Origin: Chelonoidis abingdonii
Lineage: Eukaryota > Chordata > Testudines > Testudinidae
DNA length: 64,000 bases
Assembly: GCF_003597395.2 (NCBI RefSeq)
Contig: NC_133770.1
Location: 288,806,138 to 288,870,137 of the forward strand
Reading direction: 5' to 3'
Both the position numbers and the translations under genes were made by a program. A model generated the notes under the pieces. That model made no database searches. It was not told where the DNA came from and saw only the letters and a program-made list of their open reading frames with translations. Positions 46,510 through 58,995 of this stretch are shown here, in pieces (the stretch's first letter is position 1; each line of letters begins with the position of its first letter).

Positions 46510-49500
46510 AGTTCCTGTTTAGCTGGCTGCCTTGCTGAGCTCCCAGCTTCTTACTCTTTCACTGTCTGTGTTCAATATTCTGCCATCATCTTTTCCAGTG
46601 CCACCTTGTGTGAATTAATTCCCATGCCTCCTGTGTCTAACTATTCTAGATTCCAAGCCCTCATCCTAAGGATCTCACCAAACTGCCAACATCTGTGATG
46701 TGATATTTTCTTACACTTCCCCTCATACTTGTCCCCATCCTCTCACTTTTCTGCTCTTCTCTTAAGCATCTTTCAGCTTTTCACCTATGGTATGTTTAAG
46801 ACTATGCTGGAATTGCAAGCTGTCAGTTTAAGAAGCGGAAGGGGTGGTCCTATCCCTGCTTGCAGGCAAGCGAGCTCTGCAGGGATGCATGTGATCAGAG
46901 TCAGTCTGGAAAGAGCCAGCCTAGAACAGAGTGGGGTGAGGGTCTGCTTCTCTGCCTAAGGGAGCAGCCTGCTTTCTCTCTCTCAGGGTTTGGTTACTGT
47001 GCGGTGGTGGTCTGGATTCTATGAATTAAAGGAATTATATACTGCAATCTTCCAGCAATATTATTTTATGTTTTTATCTAACTTTTGTTTGTATAGCATG
47101 AACTCAGCAGCATCTTTTTCCTTCAAGCTCGTGGCTACGCTTGGCACAACTGCCAGTGTCGTCTTCCAAGTGCCTGTTCTCCCTGTAACACGAACAATAA
47201 AACTGGAGTCAGAGGGTCCATGTTCAGATCTGTTCCTGGTTCATACCCAAGACAAGACGTACTGGGACTTTTAGTCCAGAGAGACTAGGAGAATTGTAGC
47301 CTTGGAAATAGTGCAAACCAGGAAAGGGTGTATTAGCAAAATAATGAGCTCCCTGCTTCAAAATAAAAGCTTGGCAAGGGAAGAAACAAGACCGATTGAG
47401 GAGCTATTTACCTGGATGGAATATGGCCTGCTGTTGGATCTCAGTCAATTTCAGATAGCCTGGGGAGATGCCTAGAGAGACAACCAAGGAAGTGAGGAAA
47501 ATATGTTGATGAAGGGACATCGGGGATAGAAAGCCTGTTTGGGAGACCTAGTGAGGACATGAGCTGTGTGAAGAAGCTTAGTAGTAAGAGGATCGCTTGC
47601 GAGCCCCTGAACTGAGGGTGGTGAGTCTCTGCACGGAGGGGTAACAGTTCTGGACTTCTCCTTTAACCTCAAGGAGAAGACTTTTGGAGTCTGACTGGAT
47701 AGTTGAACTGCACAGTCACTGAGGGAATGGCAGTTTCACCATGAAGGAGGAATAAGTCACTGCTCCACTGTCTTAGTCTACATTTTGTAAGCTGGTGGAC
47801 ACACTGATTACACTGTGTTAATGTTTAGAAAATATTGCTATCATTAATAAGTGAGGTCTATTAGACTGCAAAGAGTCTCCAAAGGAAATTGGTGAGGGAC
47901 CCTACGCAGTAAATGAGACCCATTTTATGCTATAAGTGCTCATAGAAGAGACAACTGAGCTACCAAAAGCATCAAACTGTGAGGTTTCCTTTTCCTCTTA
48001 GAAATGTGAGTGAATTCACTTTCCATGAAAGTGACAGACTGGTTCACAAACACAGTATGAGCCATTCACAGATAGTTCATCGACTTCTGTGAGACTATTT
48101 GTGATATATGGTTTTATTCAGTATGAATAATAAGATCACAATTTGGCCCTATGTGAACTGCTCAGGATCGCACAGGAAGCTTATGGCAGGTCCAAGACAC
48201 AAAGCCAATCTGTGGAGTGCTTCTCTAGTTCATTACCCATAAACGTTTTGTCAACTCACCTAGGTTTTGGTTTTTTAAAGGATTTGCAAATCCAGAATTT
48301 CACACAGTGTGAAGCCAATAAATTGCTTAGATTGCCTCTGGATTTGTAAATAAGAAAAATTGAACATGAAAAACATGGGCCAAATTCTTCTCTAACTTCA
48401 TATATAGCTGAGTTGTTCCAGTAGAATTTAGTCATCTTCATTTAAGGGTAGAAGAAAATACTTGTATGTGTGAAGGAATTTTCACTGCTATTTTTCAGTC
48501 AGTACAATGAATATAAACAAATTCAGTAAATTTGGGTTTGTTTGATGCTATCCATCTCTTTAAATGATCCGGCACAGTTTTTCTCCCTGTCAGACTGCAG
48601 AAATTTGACATCTCAATGGGACTGCTGAATTAGACTCTCTGTGAATAATGATCACATAACACACAAATGAACTCATTGTATTTGTTTATTGCTCACTTTT
48701 GTATTAGCTGACCATCCCCAATGCACATACTTATATCTGTGTGCACGTATCACATTTTCAGTAACTTTTAAGAAACTTGAGAATGAAAAATGTTCCTTAC
48801 AAGGCTATAAAAGAAATATTAGTGACAGTTTGAACCGCAAGAGATAAACAAAATGATGTACTGTGACTGACACATCAAATATAACAATCAGGGCTTATGC
48901 TGGCTACAGAGTTAAATTTACAGAGAAAGTAATACATAATTGTATGACACTGTTCAATCATGTAAAATATTACAATTAATGTCACTGTACAAAGAACTCC
49001 TATAAATTAGTGGTCAAATTATTAACAGTTAATAATTCAGCTAAAATCAGTGGGTAAGTTGAGGGATTGTTATACCTGTGCATCCTCTCTTGAATTCATA
49101 GGTGGAATTCCCTGAACATAGCTGTGCATAATTTTGCCTGATATTAGCAAATTAACTTTCTTCATTGTAATTGCTTGGGAAGCATTTCCTAAATTAGGAG
49201 AGGTGCAGGGATTTTCTTGTCCGTGTAGTGCCTCCCATAATAGGGCACTGATCATGGGTTCCTATATAAGTAATAATAGTGGCATATTATGGGCACAGTT
49301 CATAGTCATTTCCTGACTACAACTAACTGCTGTTCATGTTTTCCCTTTTGTGATCTAGTTAATTTACATAAAACTATTTTTTAAACAGCAGCAATGAAAT
49401 TATTTCTTAATGGTGAAGAACGAATGGAAATGACCCAGTTTACCTGAAATGTGATTTCCCCCAAGCAATAGCTGACACCAGCAAGTCTTGCTTCAGACTG

Positions 49501-50077
49501 GGCCTAGAAAACAGCACTTTACACAAATGAAAGCAATTCAGAATGAATGGCTGCGAATGTAAAGTAAAAAAATGTAAGAAATGGGAAGCCTCACTTTGAC
49601 CTTTTTTTTTTTTTTTAAATCGATGTTCAGAACCTGAGTTTTGCTGTATTCCTGGGGTGATTTAGATTTAGATATTTCTACTTTTTCAGCCTTCATTGAT
49701 GTTACTTCTGATGGCCAAGATTCACAGCATTTTGCAATATGTGGCTGTTTCAACTTGTTTTAACTGAATTATCGGAACAAAGTAAGGGCCAGATTACGAT
49801 ACAATTACTGATTTATTTTTTCATAGTACCTTACAATATAAACAGTCCCATTGAAGTGTGTGTGTGTAGCAACTCTGAAGTAAAGTGCTCATAATTGTGA
49901 GCAAGGATCTCAATCTCCCCCCTGAATTATAACAGTGAGCACTTGAATTGTACCTTACACAGACTTAACTACTACATCCCTGCATGACCCATGGTTTGAG
50001 TGAGCTTTCCCTTGCCATTAATGAACAAGGGGAAAGACCATACAAGGTGAGTATATTTGCATAAAGACACCTACTTA
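46510..50077. other. Non-coding DNA, mostly nothing recognised
   Basis: A piece near 46800-47040 (CTCTCTCAGGGTTTGGTTAC; ATGAATTAAAGGAATTATAT) could be LTR-derived but has no ends. A repeat arm (GGGCCAAATTCTTCTCTAAC) lies at 48378. A T-run lies at 49602-49616. No exon is recognised. Confidence 0.45.
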
Positions 50078-50150
50078 GGGGAATTAGCTCAAGTGGTAGA
50101 GCGCTTGTTTCGCATGCGAAAGGCAGCAGGATCAAAGCCTACATTCTCTA
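50078..50150 (+). tRNA. tRNA-Ala (CGC), possibly a pseudogene
   Basis: The 73-base sequence folds as a tRNA without gaps: acceptor GGGGAAT/ATTCTCT, D arm GCTC-AAGTGGTA-GAGC, anticodon loop TTCGCAT (anticodon CGC, alanine), T arm GCAGG-ATCAAAG-CCTAC, discriminator A. Its closest known relative by eye is the vertebrate tRNA-Ala with GGGGAATTAGCTC at the start. Faults: a C-A mismatch at the base of the anticodon stem, three weak G-T pairs in all, and a C-A mismatch in the T stem. The B box (GGATCAAAGCC) departs from consensus. No T-run terminator follows at once. It may be a decayed gene or an isolated tRNA pseudogene. Confidence 0.6.
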
Positions 50151-50184
50151 GTGGCAAGGGAGTGACAGTACCTTCTCTTGGAGA

Positions 50185-50363
50185 TGGGGGATAGCTCAGT
50201 GGTTTGAGCATTGGTCTGCTCAGCCTAGGGTTAGGAGTTTAATCCTTGAGGGTTCCATTTAGGGAACTGGGCTAAAAATCTGTCTGGAAGACAGGTCTGC
50301 TTTCAGCAGGGGGTTGGACTAGATGACCTCCTGAGGCCCCTTCCAACCCTGATATTCTATGAT
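50185..50363 (+). mobile_element. Cry-type tRNA/CR1 SINE, near full length
   Basis: GGGGATAGCTCAGTGGTTTG (A box), TTAGGAGTTTAATCC (B-box region), then GGGGTTGGACTAGATGACCT, CCTTCCAACCCTGATATTCT. It is the most complete of the three copies in the window and lies 35 bases after the tRNA-Ala-like sequence. Confidence 0.9.
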
Positions 50364-52760
50364 ACTTTCCCTAGGTCAGCAGAGAACAATAAATTTTGGC
50401 TATTTGGGGTTAAAATTCCCTTTAGTTTTGAACATGGGGTAATGCAATGTTACCCCTATTGTATGACTAAAAGGCAGCAGAACTATACTTAACATGCCCT
50501 AATTGAGGGAGGTCACCCTAAATTGAACCTCTCTTGCTAAGCAAGCAGTAGTAATGCCTCTATTCTCTATCAAATATAGCAGCCTGCTCCCTTCTCACTG
50601 CTAATGGAATTGTTCCTTTAGCTCAAATGGTAGTGGCTGTGCTTTTGGTAGGTTAAAAAAGCCTTCAGTTCTGTCCCCACTGACAACTGTGATGGTTATA
50701 TATGTGTGTTCGTGGTACATTACATGTACACAGTAGATCACCTTATTTTGATAAGTGAATGGACATTGCTGCTTTGAGTGCAGCATTGCAGACTCTGAAA
50801 CCAATTCTTGTGTTGACAGGGTACAAAAAACACTAGAAACTGATGAAATTTCTTTCTGTCATCACAACGTTTAAATAATCATATGGAGATCTTAAAATTA
50901 ATCACGATTCAGTTTCTCCTGGCTGCTGTGAAAGAAAGTGTGGAAGGTGAAATGAAATAATAATACACTTTCTAGAGGAGGCAGCTTTTACCCTGAGAGG
51001 AAACAATGTGAAAATCTAGCCAGAGGATGACAACTAACTGGCTATAAGAAGTTACGTGAAAATTGAGTTTAGATGGTTTTGGAGATCCATTTCCATTGTA
51101 TATAAATGCAGATAACACACCACTGAACTGGCAGGTCTGGGAGTCCCCAGGCTTTATAATGAATAGTATGGGATGTGAATTTCCACTAACGTGTGGTATT
51201 AAGAAATGCTGAGGCCACAACATGATGGAGTCTCCTGGAGCCATCTCACCCTCAAGCTAACCTTGGGCAATACTTTGAATTGGTGGGAGACAAAAGAGCA
51301 AAGCATTTTTGTACATCAGTGGTGTTTCAGAGAGTGACTTAGTTACACCTGGAATACTGTCTTTGTTTGAACTTTTACCATAAAGTTATTATGGGGATAG
51401 GGAAGAGGACAGAATGAGGGATACTCTTACATTTTTGTTTTTTAAAGGAAAAAGCTGTGATGCCTCTCAATGTGCCCCTACCCTCTAAAACTATTCTTAC
51501 TCTGCAGAAATGATCCAAAATTACCTAGTTCACAAGAGTTCCTGTGATGTCTTGGCTTACTGCTGTAAAATAATGCAGTGTGTTTTAAAGCCAGTCTTCG
51601 GTTTCAATAACTCTTTTATCATGCCATGGTTTGATGATGTAGCCAAAGATGAGAGAGTAAAAATCTGTCCAGGGCAGGTTTTGGGAGGGTATGAGGGTCT
51701 TTATGGAGTATGAATTTTCCATCATAATTACAGTGTAATTAATCTGTATATACTATAGCTTCCAAAACAAACACATTCAGAGGAACTTAGTTGTGTCAGA
51801 TAAAAGATCCCACAAGGATTCTGTAGAATCCTTTATTTTTATTTATTAATGTTATTTTTAGAAATAACATTAGAAACACAGGAAATTCAGAGTTAAGAAG
51901 AGTTTAAAAGAAACTCAAATATGTAAAAGCAGGGACATTGACAGATAAGCCACCCAAACCACCTGTCCTGCCCTGCAGTGCCATTCTGTCTTTGCTCCTT
52001 TCATATCGAAGATGGCATTGTGAAAACCTTTGCTTATACTATTAAAAGATTACAGAATCAGACCCCTTTATTATGAAGTGTGTTTATTTTGGGATCAAGA
52101 ACTTCTGCAAAGGAATTTAAGAAGTTCACTGACCATGGCTTCTTTCATCTTCCCATCATTCTTCTCTTCAAATAAGGACTTTAAGAAGCCTTCAGTTCAT
52201 GGAAACTGAGAGCTCAAATTTTGAGAAGTCATTCTTTGTCACAAATCTGTTCATGTAGGACTTCACAGGTGTTTCTATGCCACATGCCATGGTCTGTCAA
52301 AACTTCATGGAGATGGTGAGCATAAAGCTCTGATGCTACTGCTTTAGAATAGGGTTTACAACTAATGTACCTCTCAGTAAGTTACAATACGGCCAAATCA
52401 GAGAATGGTCCAAGATCTGCAAATTTCAAGGAAGGCAGATTAGAATCAATATCCAAACTCGCCCTTTGTCTCTGGTTCCAGAAGGGGCCTGTTTCATTAA
52501 GCTAGTTTGAATGGAGACGAGGTCAGTAAAAATAGTGCAAGGAAAGCTCCTGAGATTTTTGGCACTCTCAAATCTGAACCTAAAGCCTACCCAATCTTCC
52601 CCATCAAACAGGAGCTGCAGACTTCAGTGTAACTCAAATCTGGGTCTGAATGTTGCTTCCTTGAACCATTTGTAGTTTAATTAGATTATTTCCTATTTGC
52701 TTCTCTAGATGTGAGCATGGCTATCATAGTGTAAAGCTTGTGTAGTACTTACATACCCAG
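50364..52760. other. Non-coding; weak tRNA-like words
   Basis: TTCCTTTAGCTCAAATGGTA at about 50614 and, on the minus strand, CTTGCTTAGCAAGAGAGGTT at about 50540 resemble tRNA arms, but neither gives a full fold. From 50.7 kb nothing is recognised. Confidence 0.4.
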
Positions 52761-53132
52761 TTAGGCTATGTCTACGCAACAGGATAATTTCGAATTAGCA
52801 TAAACCGGTTTTATAAAACAGATATTGTAAAGTCGATTGCACGCGGCCACACTAGGCACGTTAATTCGGTGGTGTGCATCCATGGTCCGAGGATAGCGTT
52901 GATTTCTGGAGCGTTGCACTGTGGGTAGCTATTCCAAGTTCCGCAGTCTCCTCTGCCCCTCTGGGAATTTCTGGGTTGAGAGCCAGTTGCCATGATGGAG
53001 GCAAAATCATTGTTGGGTGGTTCTGGGAAATGTGTTCACTTCATTCTTCCTCCGGGAAGCAACGGCTGACAATCATTTTGTGCCTTTTTTCCCTGGATTG
53101 CCTGGCAGACCGCCATAGCACGCAACCATGGA

Positions 53133-53198
53133 GGGGGGGGGGGGGGGGGCCTAATTTCAAGCTGGGTTTTTTTTTTTTTTTTACAAAAAAAAAAAAAA
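53133..53198. repeat. Cluster of long homopolymers
   Basis: G17 (53133-53149), T16 (53167-53182) and A14 (53185-53198) lie within 66 bases inside the Harbinger-like element. Confidence 0.95.
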
Positions 53199-54419
53199 GG
53201 GGTCCCCACCCGTTAATGTTACTGGTGCCGTGGACAGGAGGCGATACTCCAGCGCTCACAGCTAGCATTCATTTACTTGTGCAATGATAGCAGAGACGTT
53301 ACCAGTTGTTCTGTACCGTTCCTGCTCTGGGTAACATTGGCAATGAGATGACGGTTCTGTGCCTCTGTATGTCTGCTGTATCAGTGTGCCCCTGGCTGAG
53401 ATCGGCGGGGCACAAAAGCAAAACTGGGAATGGATCCGAGTCATCCCTCCTTTATGGTTTCCTAAAATAGAGTCAGTCCTGCCTAGATAATGGCAATGTA
53501 CTAGAGAACCAGTGTATCAGAGAGACAACTGCTCCGTGTCAAATCTGCAGAAATGATGAGCTGCATGTCTATTCACGGGGGTGTGCCCTGCATAACAAGC
53601 CCACCCGTTCATCCCTCCACCCAACCTTCTGGGCCTACTGTTGCCGTGGCCCCCCCCATTTGTGTCATGAAGTATAAAGAATGCAGAGAATAAGAAACAG
53701 TGACTTGTAGAGTGAATAAAATGAGGTGGAGGCCAGACCTCCCGGGGCTTGATAGTCTCAGGCAGGACATTAAGCGGGTGTGGGAGAGGAGCCCCAGCAT
53801 CCCTGCTATGACAGTTCCAGGCAGTACAAGAGATCTTTCTTTACATGGAAGTGGGAGGGGGCTTGATGAAGTTAGCACCCAGTTGCTAAGATGAAGATAG
53901 TTACAGGCCGTTCTCTCCCATCTACCTGGGAGTGCCCAGAAATCAGTCTATTTTACCCAGGCGCCCCCCCCGGCAGCTCACCTCGGCCCCAGACATATTG
54001 AGCAGTCTATCAAGCATATGAAGCACTCACGGGCTATAAGGACCGTTCGAGTCTACTGCACCATCTGCCACCTGGGAGGGAAAGGAGCAAATAACTGCGC
54101 TTCACTGCTGCAGCATCGCGTCTACACCATGCGCATTCAGGTAGCCATTACGGTGTGGACATTGAAAGAGTCAGAAACGATTTCTTTCCGTTTCTCTTCA
54201 CATGTGGTGGTGGGGAGTAAATTGAGTGAAGCTATTCTTCGATACCCACGCCGGACACATGTGTTTGAACTACAGGCATGGGAGTTCAGCCAACGTAATC
54301 AAATACTTTTTGGAGATTGCTGTGACTTTGGGATAGCTGGATCGCTCAGTACTCCTCCTCCTTCCATGAGCGTCGCATTTGAGTCTTGGCTTCCTAATTA
54401 TCTTGTCATTGCAGCACTG

Positions 54420-54530
54420 GTGTAGCCTGTGAGATTTTTTTCAAACACTTTGGTGCATTTCGTCTTCTGTAACGGAGCTTGATAGAACAGATTTGTTTCC
54501 CCATACAGCGATCAGATCCAGTATTCTCCT
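54420..54530 (-). pseudogene. Myb/SANT-like DNA-binding relic in the Harbinger-like element
   Basis: On the minus strand the frame reads ILDLIAVWGNKSVLSS, a stretch typical of the Myb/SANT-like proteins that PIF/Harbinger elements carry next to the transposase. A one-base shift further on gives ELRYRRRNAPKCLKKISQA, which continues the same domain in another frame. Only the first two helices can be seen and the rest is lost in stops. The known role of such a protein is to bind the element's DNA and help bring in the transposase. It cannot be made here. Confidence 0.55.
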
Positions 54531-54938
54531 GTATGGTCCATGCTGAGCTCTTTTTGGATTGGGACTGCATTGCCACCCGTGCTGATAAGCTCCACGCTGG
54601 GCAAACAGGAAATGCAATTCAAAAGTTCGTCGGGGCTTTCTTTTCCTGTTTACCTGGCCACAGCATCCGAGTTCAGATTGCTGTCCAGAGCGGTCACAGT
54701 GGTGCACTGTGGGATACCGCCCGGAGGCCAATAACGTCGATTTGCGTCCACACTAACCCTAATCCGATATGTTAATATCGATTTTAGTGTTACTCCTCTC
54801 GTTGGGGAGGAGTACAGAAATTGATTTAAAGAGCCCTGTAAATCGATATAAAGGGCATTGTAGTGTGGACGGGTACAGCGTTAAATCGATTTAACGCTGT
54901 TAAAATCAGTTTAACAGCGTAGTGTAGACCACGCCTAA

Positions 54939-57900
54939 GTCTGGTGTCATAAATGACTGAGAGTGTAATCCTTTGTTTAGTTTGATCAGCCACTTAAAAA
55001 AAACCAACCAAACAAAAGCAAAATGAACCTCTGTTCAGGAACACAATTACAACTCAACATAAGAGTAAAATGGGAAGCCAAGTTACTTTAATGCCTCTTT
55101 TCATCTTCTGGAATCTATTGCTCATACGTTTATGTATCTTTCCATCCTCCCTTTGCCCCCATGACACATCTCCAGCCGGGTGCTTTGTAACCTCGACAGC
55201 ACTGCTATGCATAGCAGCGTAAACTTCTGTTATGCTTCCCCTCCCTCCTCTCACTCCACCACATCTTGGGGGAAAACCCTAGGCGATTGCCTAAAATAAG
55301 GCAGGTTTTTCCTTTTTGACAGATAAATCAAATTCTGAGTAAATGTTGAAAGTTCTATTTGACAAAAATACTCAATTTGAGAAATTTTGCGGTGAAAGAC
55401 ATGTATTTAGAATCAGCTGACTAAGAGCACAAGGCATTTAGGTTTAGATTTTAAATAGGCCTGGACTTAGTTACGAATTGTCTGGAAACAGTCTTCTTTC
55501 AGATGCTTCTCTGTTTCTGTTCATCCCATTATTGCTGAGTGACTTTTTGAGTTTCTCTCTTGATTGCTGTTTGGTCAATTTGTGCTTCTCTAATCTCTCA
55601 GGGCGGAGATACTCAAAAATTGGTGCTTGAAGTTAGTCTTTTAAATAAGCAGTCTCTTTTTCAAATTGCTGGGCACTCATGAACTTGGGTGGGAGCTGCT
55701 GGATGCTCAATACTTGTACTCGAATCTAAAAATAATGGACTAGCTTCATGCACCCAGTTTTAAAACTCTTGTACTTGCTCTCTAGAGAGTCTCCTTTAGC
55801 CTATTTACTGTAAGTGACAAGCATAATGCGATACAACATGAGCCATTAGAATCTTAGGGCCAGATCCTGTGAAGGACAGAACTCCCTCAGCACCTTGTAC
55901 AGATGGCTACTTCGCTGTAAAAGTAAGTGGAGGTTGGTGTGTGTGACAGATCTCACAACAAACACTACCGTAAAGCATGGACTATACTGTATTCTGCCTC
56001 CGTGCCTGTTACAGAGTGAGTGTATTGTCGGTATGGGGGGAAGGGGGAATGAGATGGCTTTTTGGAGGGAGCAGGTGTTTACACAAAACTTCCATGTCTA
56101 TTGGCTTTTTTCTCCCTTTCTCTTTACACCTCTCCCCCAGCTCTTTCTGGAAGTAGGCAGTGGGGGAAGAGCACGCTTTGTTTTATGGTTGAAAAAAACC
56201 TAAACTTCGTACCAGAAGCTTTTACTGAAAACAATTAAAAAACAAAACAAATTCAAAGGGGGAAAAGCTACCTTTTCTGCCCAGTCCTCCTGCCCACTTT
56301 CTGTTATTTCTATTCTGCTTTCTCTACGTCAGGGCCCAGTTGAATATATTTAATTTTTCTATAAATGAAGCATCAAGTTCTTTTATTTTGAAAAAAAAAA
56401 AACTGTATCTACTGGCGCAATGCAATGGTGCCACACAGACTCTATTAGTCAGAGTGAGAAGAGAACAAAAGATAGATACAGTTAAGAGAAGAAATGGTGA
56501 GGATGAACATTTTCCCCTTCCATTCAGAGAACTGATAACTAAATAAAATGTGTCACTCTTCATATCTTTCTTACTCTAAAAAGCGTCTGGCTTGACTAGT
56601 ACGGAGACCTTCCTTTAGGAAGGTGTGGGTAAGCCAACCTGAAACAGGCAGAAAATCAACATCTCAGTCATTCATTTTCAATTGCTCATTTATATCAACA
56701 AAAAGCTACTGTAAACGCAATGCAAATTTCATTAGTTCTACGCCAGAATAGCTGCGGATGTCTTCATGAATATACAAAAAGATCCCCCTGACGCATACAT
56801 TTATGCTCTTTTGGTTTCATGAGGAGCAGTGCAAGAAGCCTGACTGGATTTCCCTACATTAGCTTGAGTGGAGAAAACACCTTCGTACTGGGATTTTTGT
56901 TTTTAGTTTTTTAAAGCAAAATATGTGGTGTAAGGATAAAGTCACTCTGACTGCAATATGCAATGGAAATAAATTATATCACATATCATGCTTCCAGATT
57001 TCCTGCCGTATTTAACAAGCTCAGCACTGACAAACATGTATTAGTATGAGATAAAGAGCTGACAGGAAAGGAACTGTGGAAACCAAATGGCTTGTGAATA
57101 TTTTTTTCCACTGTCATTGCTGCTGTTCTCAGAGATTAAATTTTTAATCTGAAGTCATCTCCTCTTATCTCTTTAGCCAAATTTATTTTACAATAAAATC
57201 TTCATAAATTATGAAACAGAATGTTCCTCTTCCTTGCAAGGCAATTGAACTAGACTGGAAAAAAAACAGAAGGACAAAGTAAACTTTTGTTTAATGAAGA
57301 GTAACTAGTGATTTTTCTGGAAGAAATTTACAAGCCATTAATGCCTTAATCACTCAATTCTGTGTGCGCTGAGGATAGGATAAATAAACTAATTAAAGGT
57401 TAACAGCCCAATCGTGCTGCTAATAGAGGCAATGGTAAAACTCCCATTGACTTCAGTGGGCACTGGGTATTTTCAGTGTTTTGTACATGTCACAAAACCT
57501 GTTTAATATCAAATCAGTATCTTGAGGACACCACATTTTAAATTCAGTGATGTGTTAATATAGGGCTCGATCATTTCATTCTTAATTCTCTGTTAGGACC
57601 TGAGCCAACGCCCTACTGCAGTCTAGAAGAGTCTTTCTATTGACTTCAGTGAGCTTTGGATCAGACAACTGGAGTCTACCGGCAAAGTTTGTGAATTGGG
57701 TAAGGCCAGGGAACGGACTGGCCTGTTCTTAAACAATACAGCAGAAGGCAGTGGTGAGAACTTTCTGGGGTGCCATAAGGGTCTGTTTTGATCCATATGC
57801 CTCCTAGATTGATACAAGAACAGCCAGTCAAATATTTTTTCCGTAGGTTTGCTTAAAATTGTTGGTGTTTATTTTGTGTTGTGTTCAGGGCATGCATCCC

Positions 57901-58282
57901 TCTTGCTGCCACCTTGGGCCTTCTCTTCTTGCAAGGGGCAACCCCATAGCTCTGCTGCTCTGAGATGGCTCGCTGGCTTCAGCATCTCTGATTCTCAGGG
58001 TGGCTTCTTCAGGAGGCGCAAAGGAGCCTGAACTCCTCTTGGAGACACTCTCTTGGGGGCTCGGCAGTAAGGAGATATTTGCAGCGACCTAAGACAGCCT
58101 TTATGAAACAAGCCAGCATTTGTCAGTCAACTGAAATATCGTATTTAGGGATGCCAAGTTAGAATGGTAAAGCAAAACCTACATGCCTGTGCCGGCTTGC
58201 AGCACTGCCTGCCTCACCCAAATGGCCAGCAGTCAGTAGCCCCTGCTTTTGTGTAGCTGGCTCTTACAGAAGTTTGCTTACA
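54939..58282. other. Non-coding DNA with dispersed repeat pieces
   Basis: Arms or cores of the palindromic family are visible near 55610-55730 (GGGAGCTGCTGGATGCTCAA), 55857 (AGGGCCAGATCCTGTG), 57443 (CCCATTGACTTCAGTGGGC) and 57638. Nothing else is recognised. Confidence 0.45.
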
Positions 58283-58780
58283 TAGTTCCTATTTTTAAGA
58301 ATGGGAAAAAAATATTATCTGAGTAACTCTAGGCCTGTTAGTTTGAAATCTGTAGTATGTAAGGTCTTGGAAATAATTCTGAAGGAGAAAGTAGTTAAGG
58401 ACATTGAGGTCAATGGTAATTGGGACAAAATACAACATGGTTTTACAAAAGGTAGATTGTGCCAAACCAACCTGATCTTCTTTGAAAAGGTAACAGATTT
58501 TTTAGACAAAGGAAATGCAGTGGATCAAATTTACCTCGATTTCAGTAAGGCATTTGACACAGTTCCACATGTGGAATTATTAGTTAAATTGGAAAAGATG
58601 GAGATCAATAGGAAAATTGAAAGCTGGATAAGGAACTGGTTAAAGGGGACATGACAACAGGTTGTACTGAAAGGTGAACTGTCAGGCTGGAAGGAGGTTA
58701 CTAGTGGAGTTCCTCAGGGATCACTTTTGAGACCAGTCTTATTTAACCTTTTTATTACTGACCTTGGCACAAAAAGCGGG
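58283..58780 (+). mobile_element. CR1 LINE reverse transcriptase segment (copy A)
   Basis: This is an internal part of the CR1 second reading frame, spanning the middle of the reverse transcriptase. It ends abruptly near 58780, in the middle of the domain. A second, much noisier copy of the same interval starts about 715 bases later. Confidence 0.85.
58283..58780 (+). pseudogene. CR1 reverse transcriptase fragment
   Basis: From 58301 the frame reads SRPVSLKSVVCKVLEIILK, QHGFTKGRLCQTNL, then YLDFSKAFDTVPHVELL (motif A with F-S-K-A-F-D) and WIRNWLKG. An in-frame TGA (58652-58654) follows, after which the same frame continues with [19 protein letters not shown] (motif B, VPQGS) and TDLGTKS. Upstream of the methionine the family sequence continues in another frame across an A7 run (58308-58314), so that start is not real. 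The catalytic YADD box and the C-terminus are missing. Apart from one stop and one shift the copy is well kept. Confidence 0.85.
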
Positions 58781-58995
58781 AATGTGCTTGTAATAAAGCC
58801 TCCTGTCCCAAACCTGGACTTTAGCGTCCAAAATCTGGGGCTTTATTGAAACTCCCCCAAGCTCACTACCAGCTTGGATATTCTCGCTGCCACCAGGTCA
58901 GGAATTATAGGGCCTGACCCCCCTTTCCTCTCTCTGGTGTTAACTCGGGGGTATTTTTGGTGTGCGTTATGACTGGAGAATTGCTACGGTTCCTT
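58781..58995. repeat. Spacer between two CR1 copies, unnamed repeat
   Basis: CCTCCTGTCCCAAACCTGGA, CTTTAGCGTCCAAAATCTGG and GCTCACTACCAGCTTGGATA look familiar from turtle sequence, but I cannot name the family. Confidence 0.35.

Larger units (their letters stand above)
52764..54935. mobile_element. PIF/Harbinger-like DNA element, 2.17 kb
   Basis: The left end GGCTATGTCTACGC and the right end, on the minus strand GGCGTGGTCTACACTACGC, are related inverted ends. TTA before and TAA after are the 3-base targets typical of Harbinger, though not identical here. Near the right end, ATCGATTTAACGCTGTTAAA and its surroundings fold back. A Myb/SANT-like reading relic on the minus strand (about 54420-54530) supports PIF/Harbinger, which encodes such a protein besides its transposase. 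I see no intact transposase. An odd cluster of homopolymers lies at 53133-53198. Confidence 0.65.

Noticed and set aside
46800..47040. Possible additional LTR
   Set aside because: Some words looked LTR-like but neither ends, TATA nor polyadenylation signal could be placed.
50530..50640. Two further tRNA genes
   Set aside because: Only single arms resemble a tRNA; no complete cloverleaf can be drawn.
54018..54425. 135-residue frame first read as a possible Harbinger transposase
   Set aside because: A short stretch looked similar, but no catalytic blocks follow and the Myb-like relic beside it is on the other strand.
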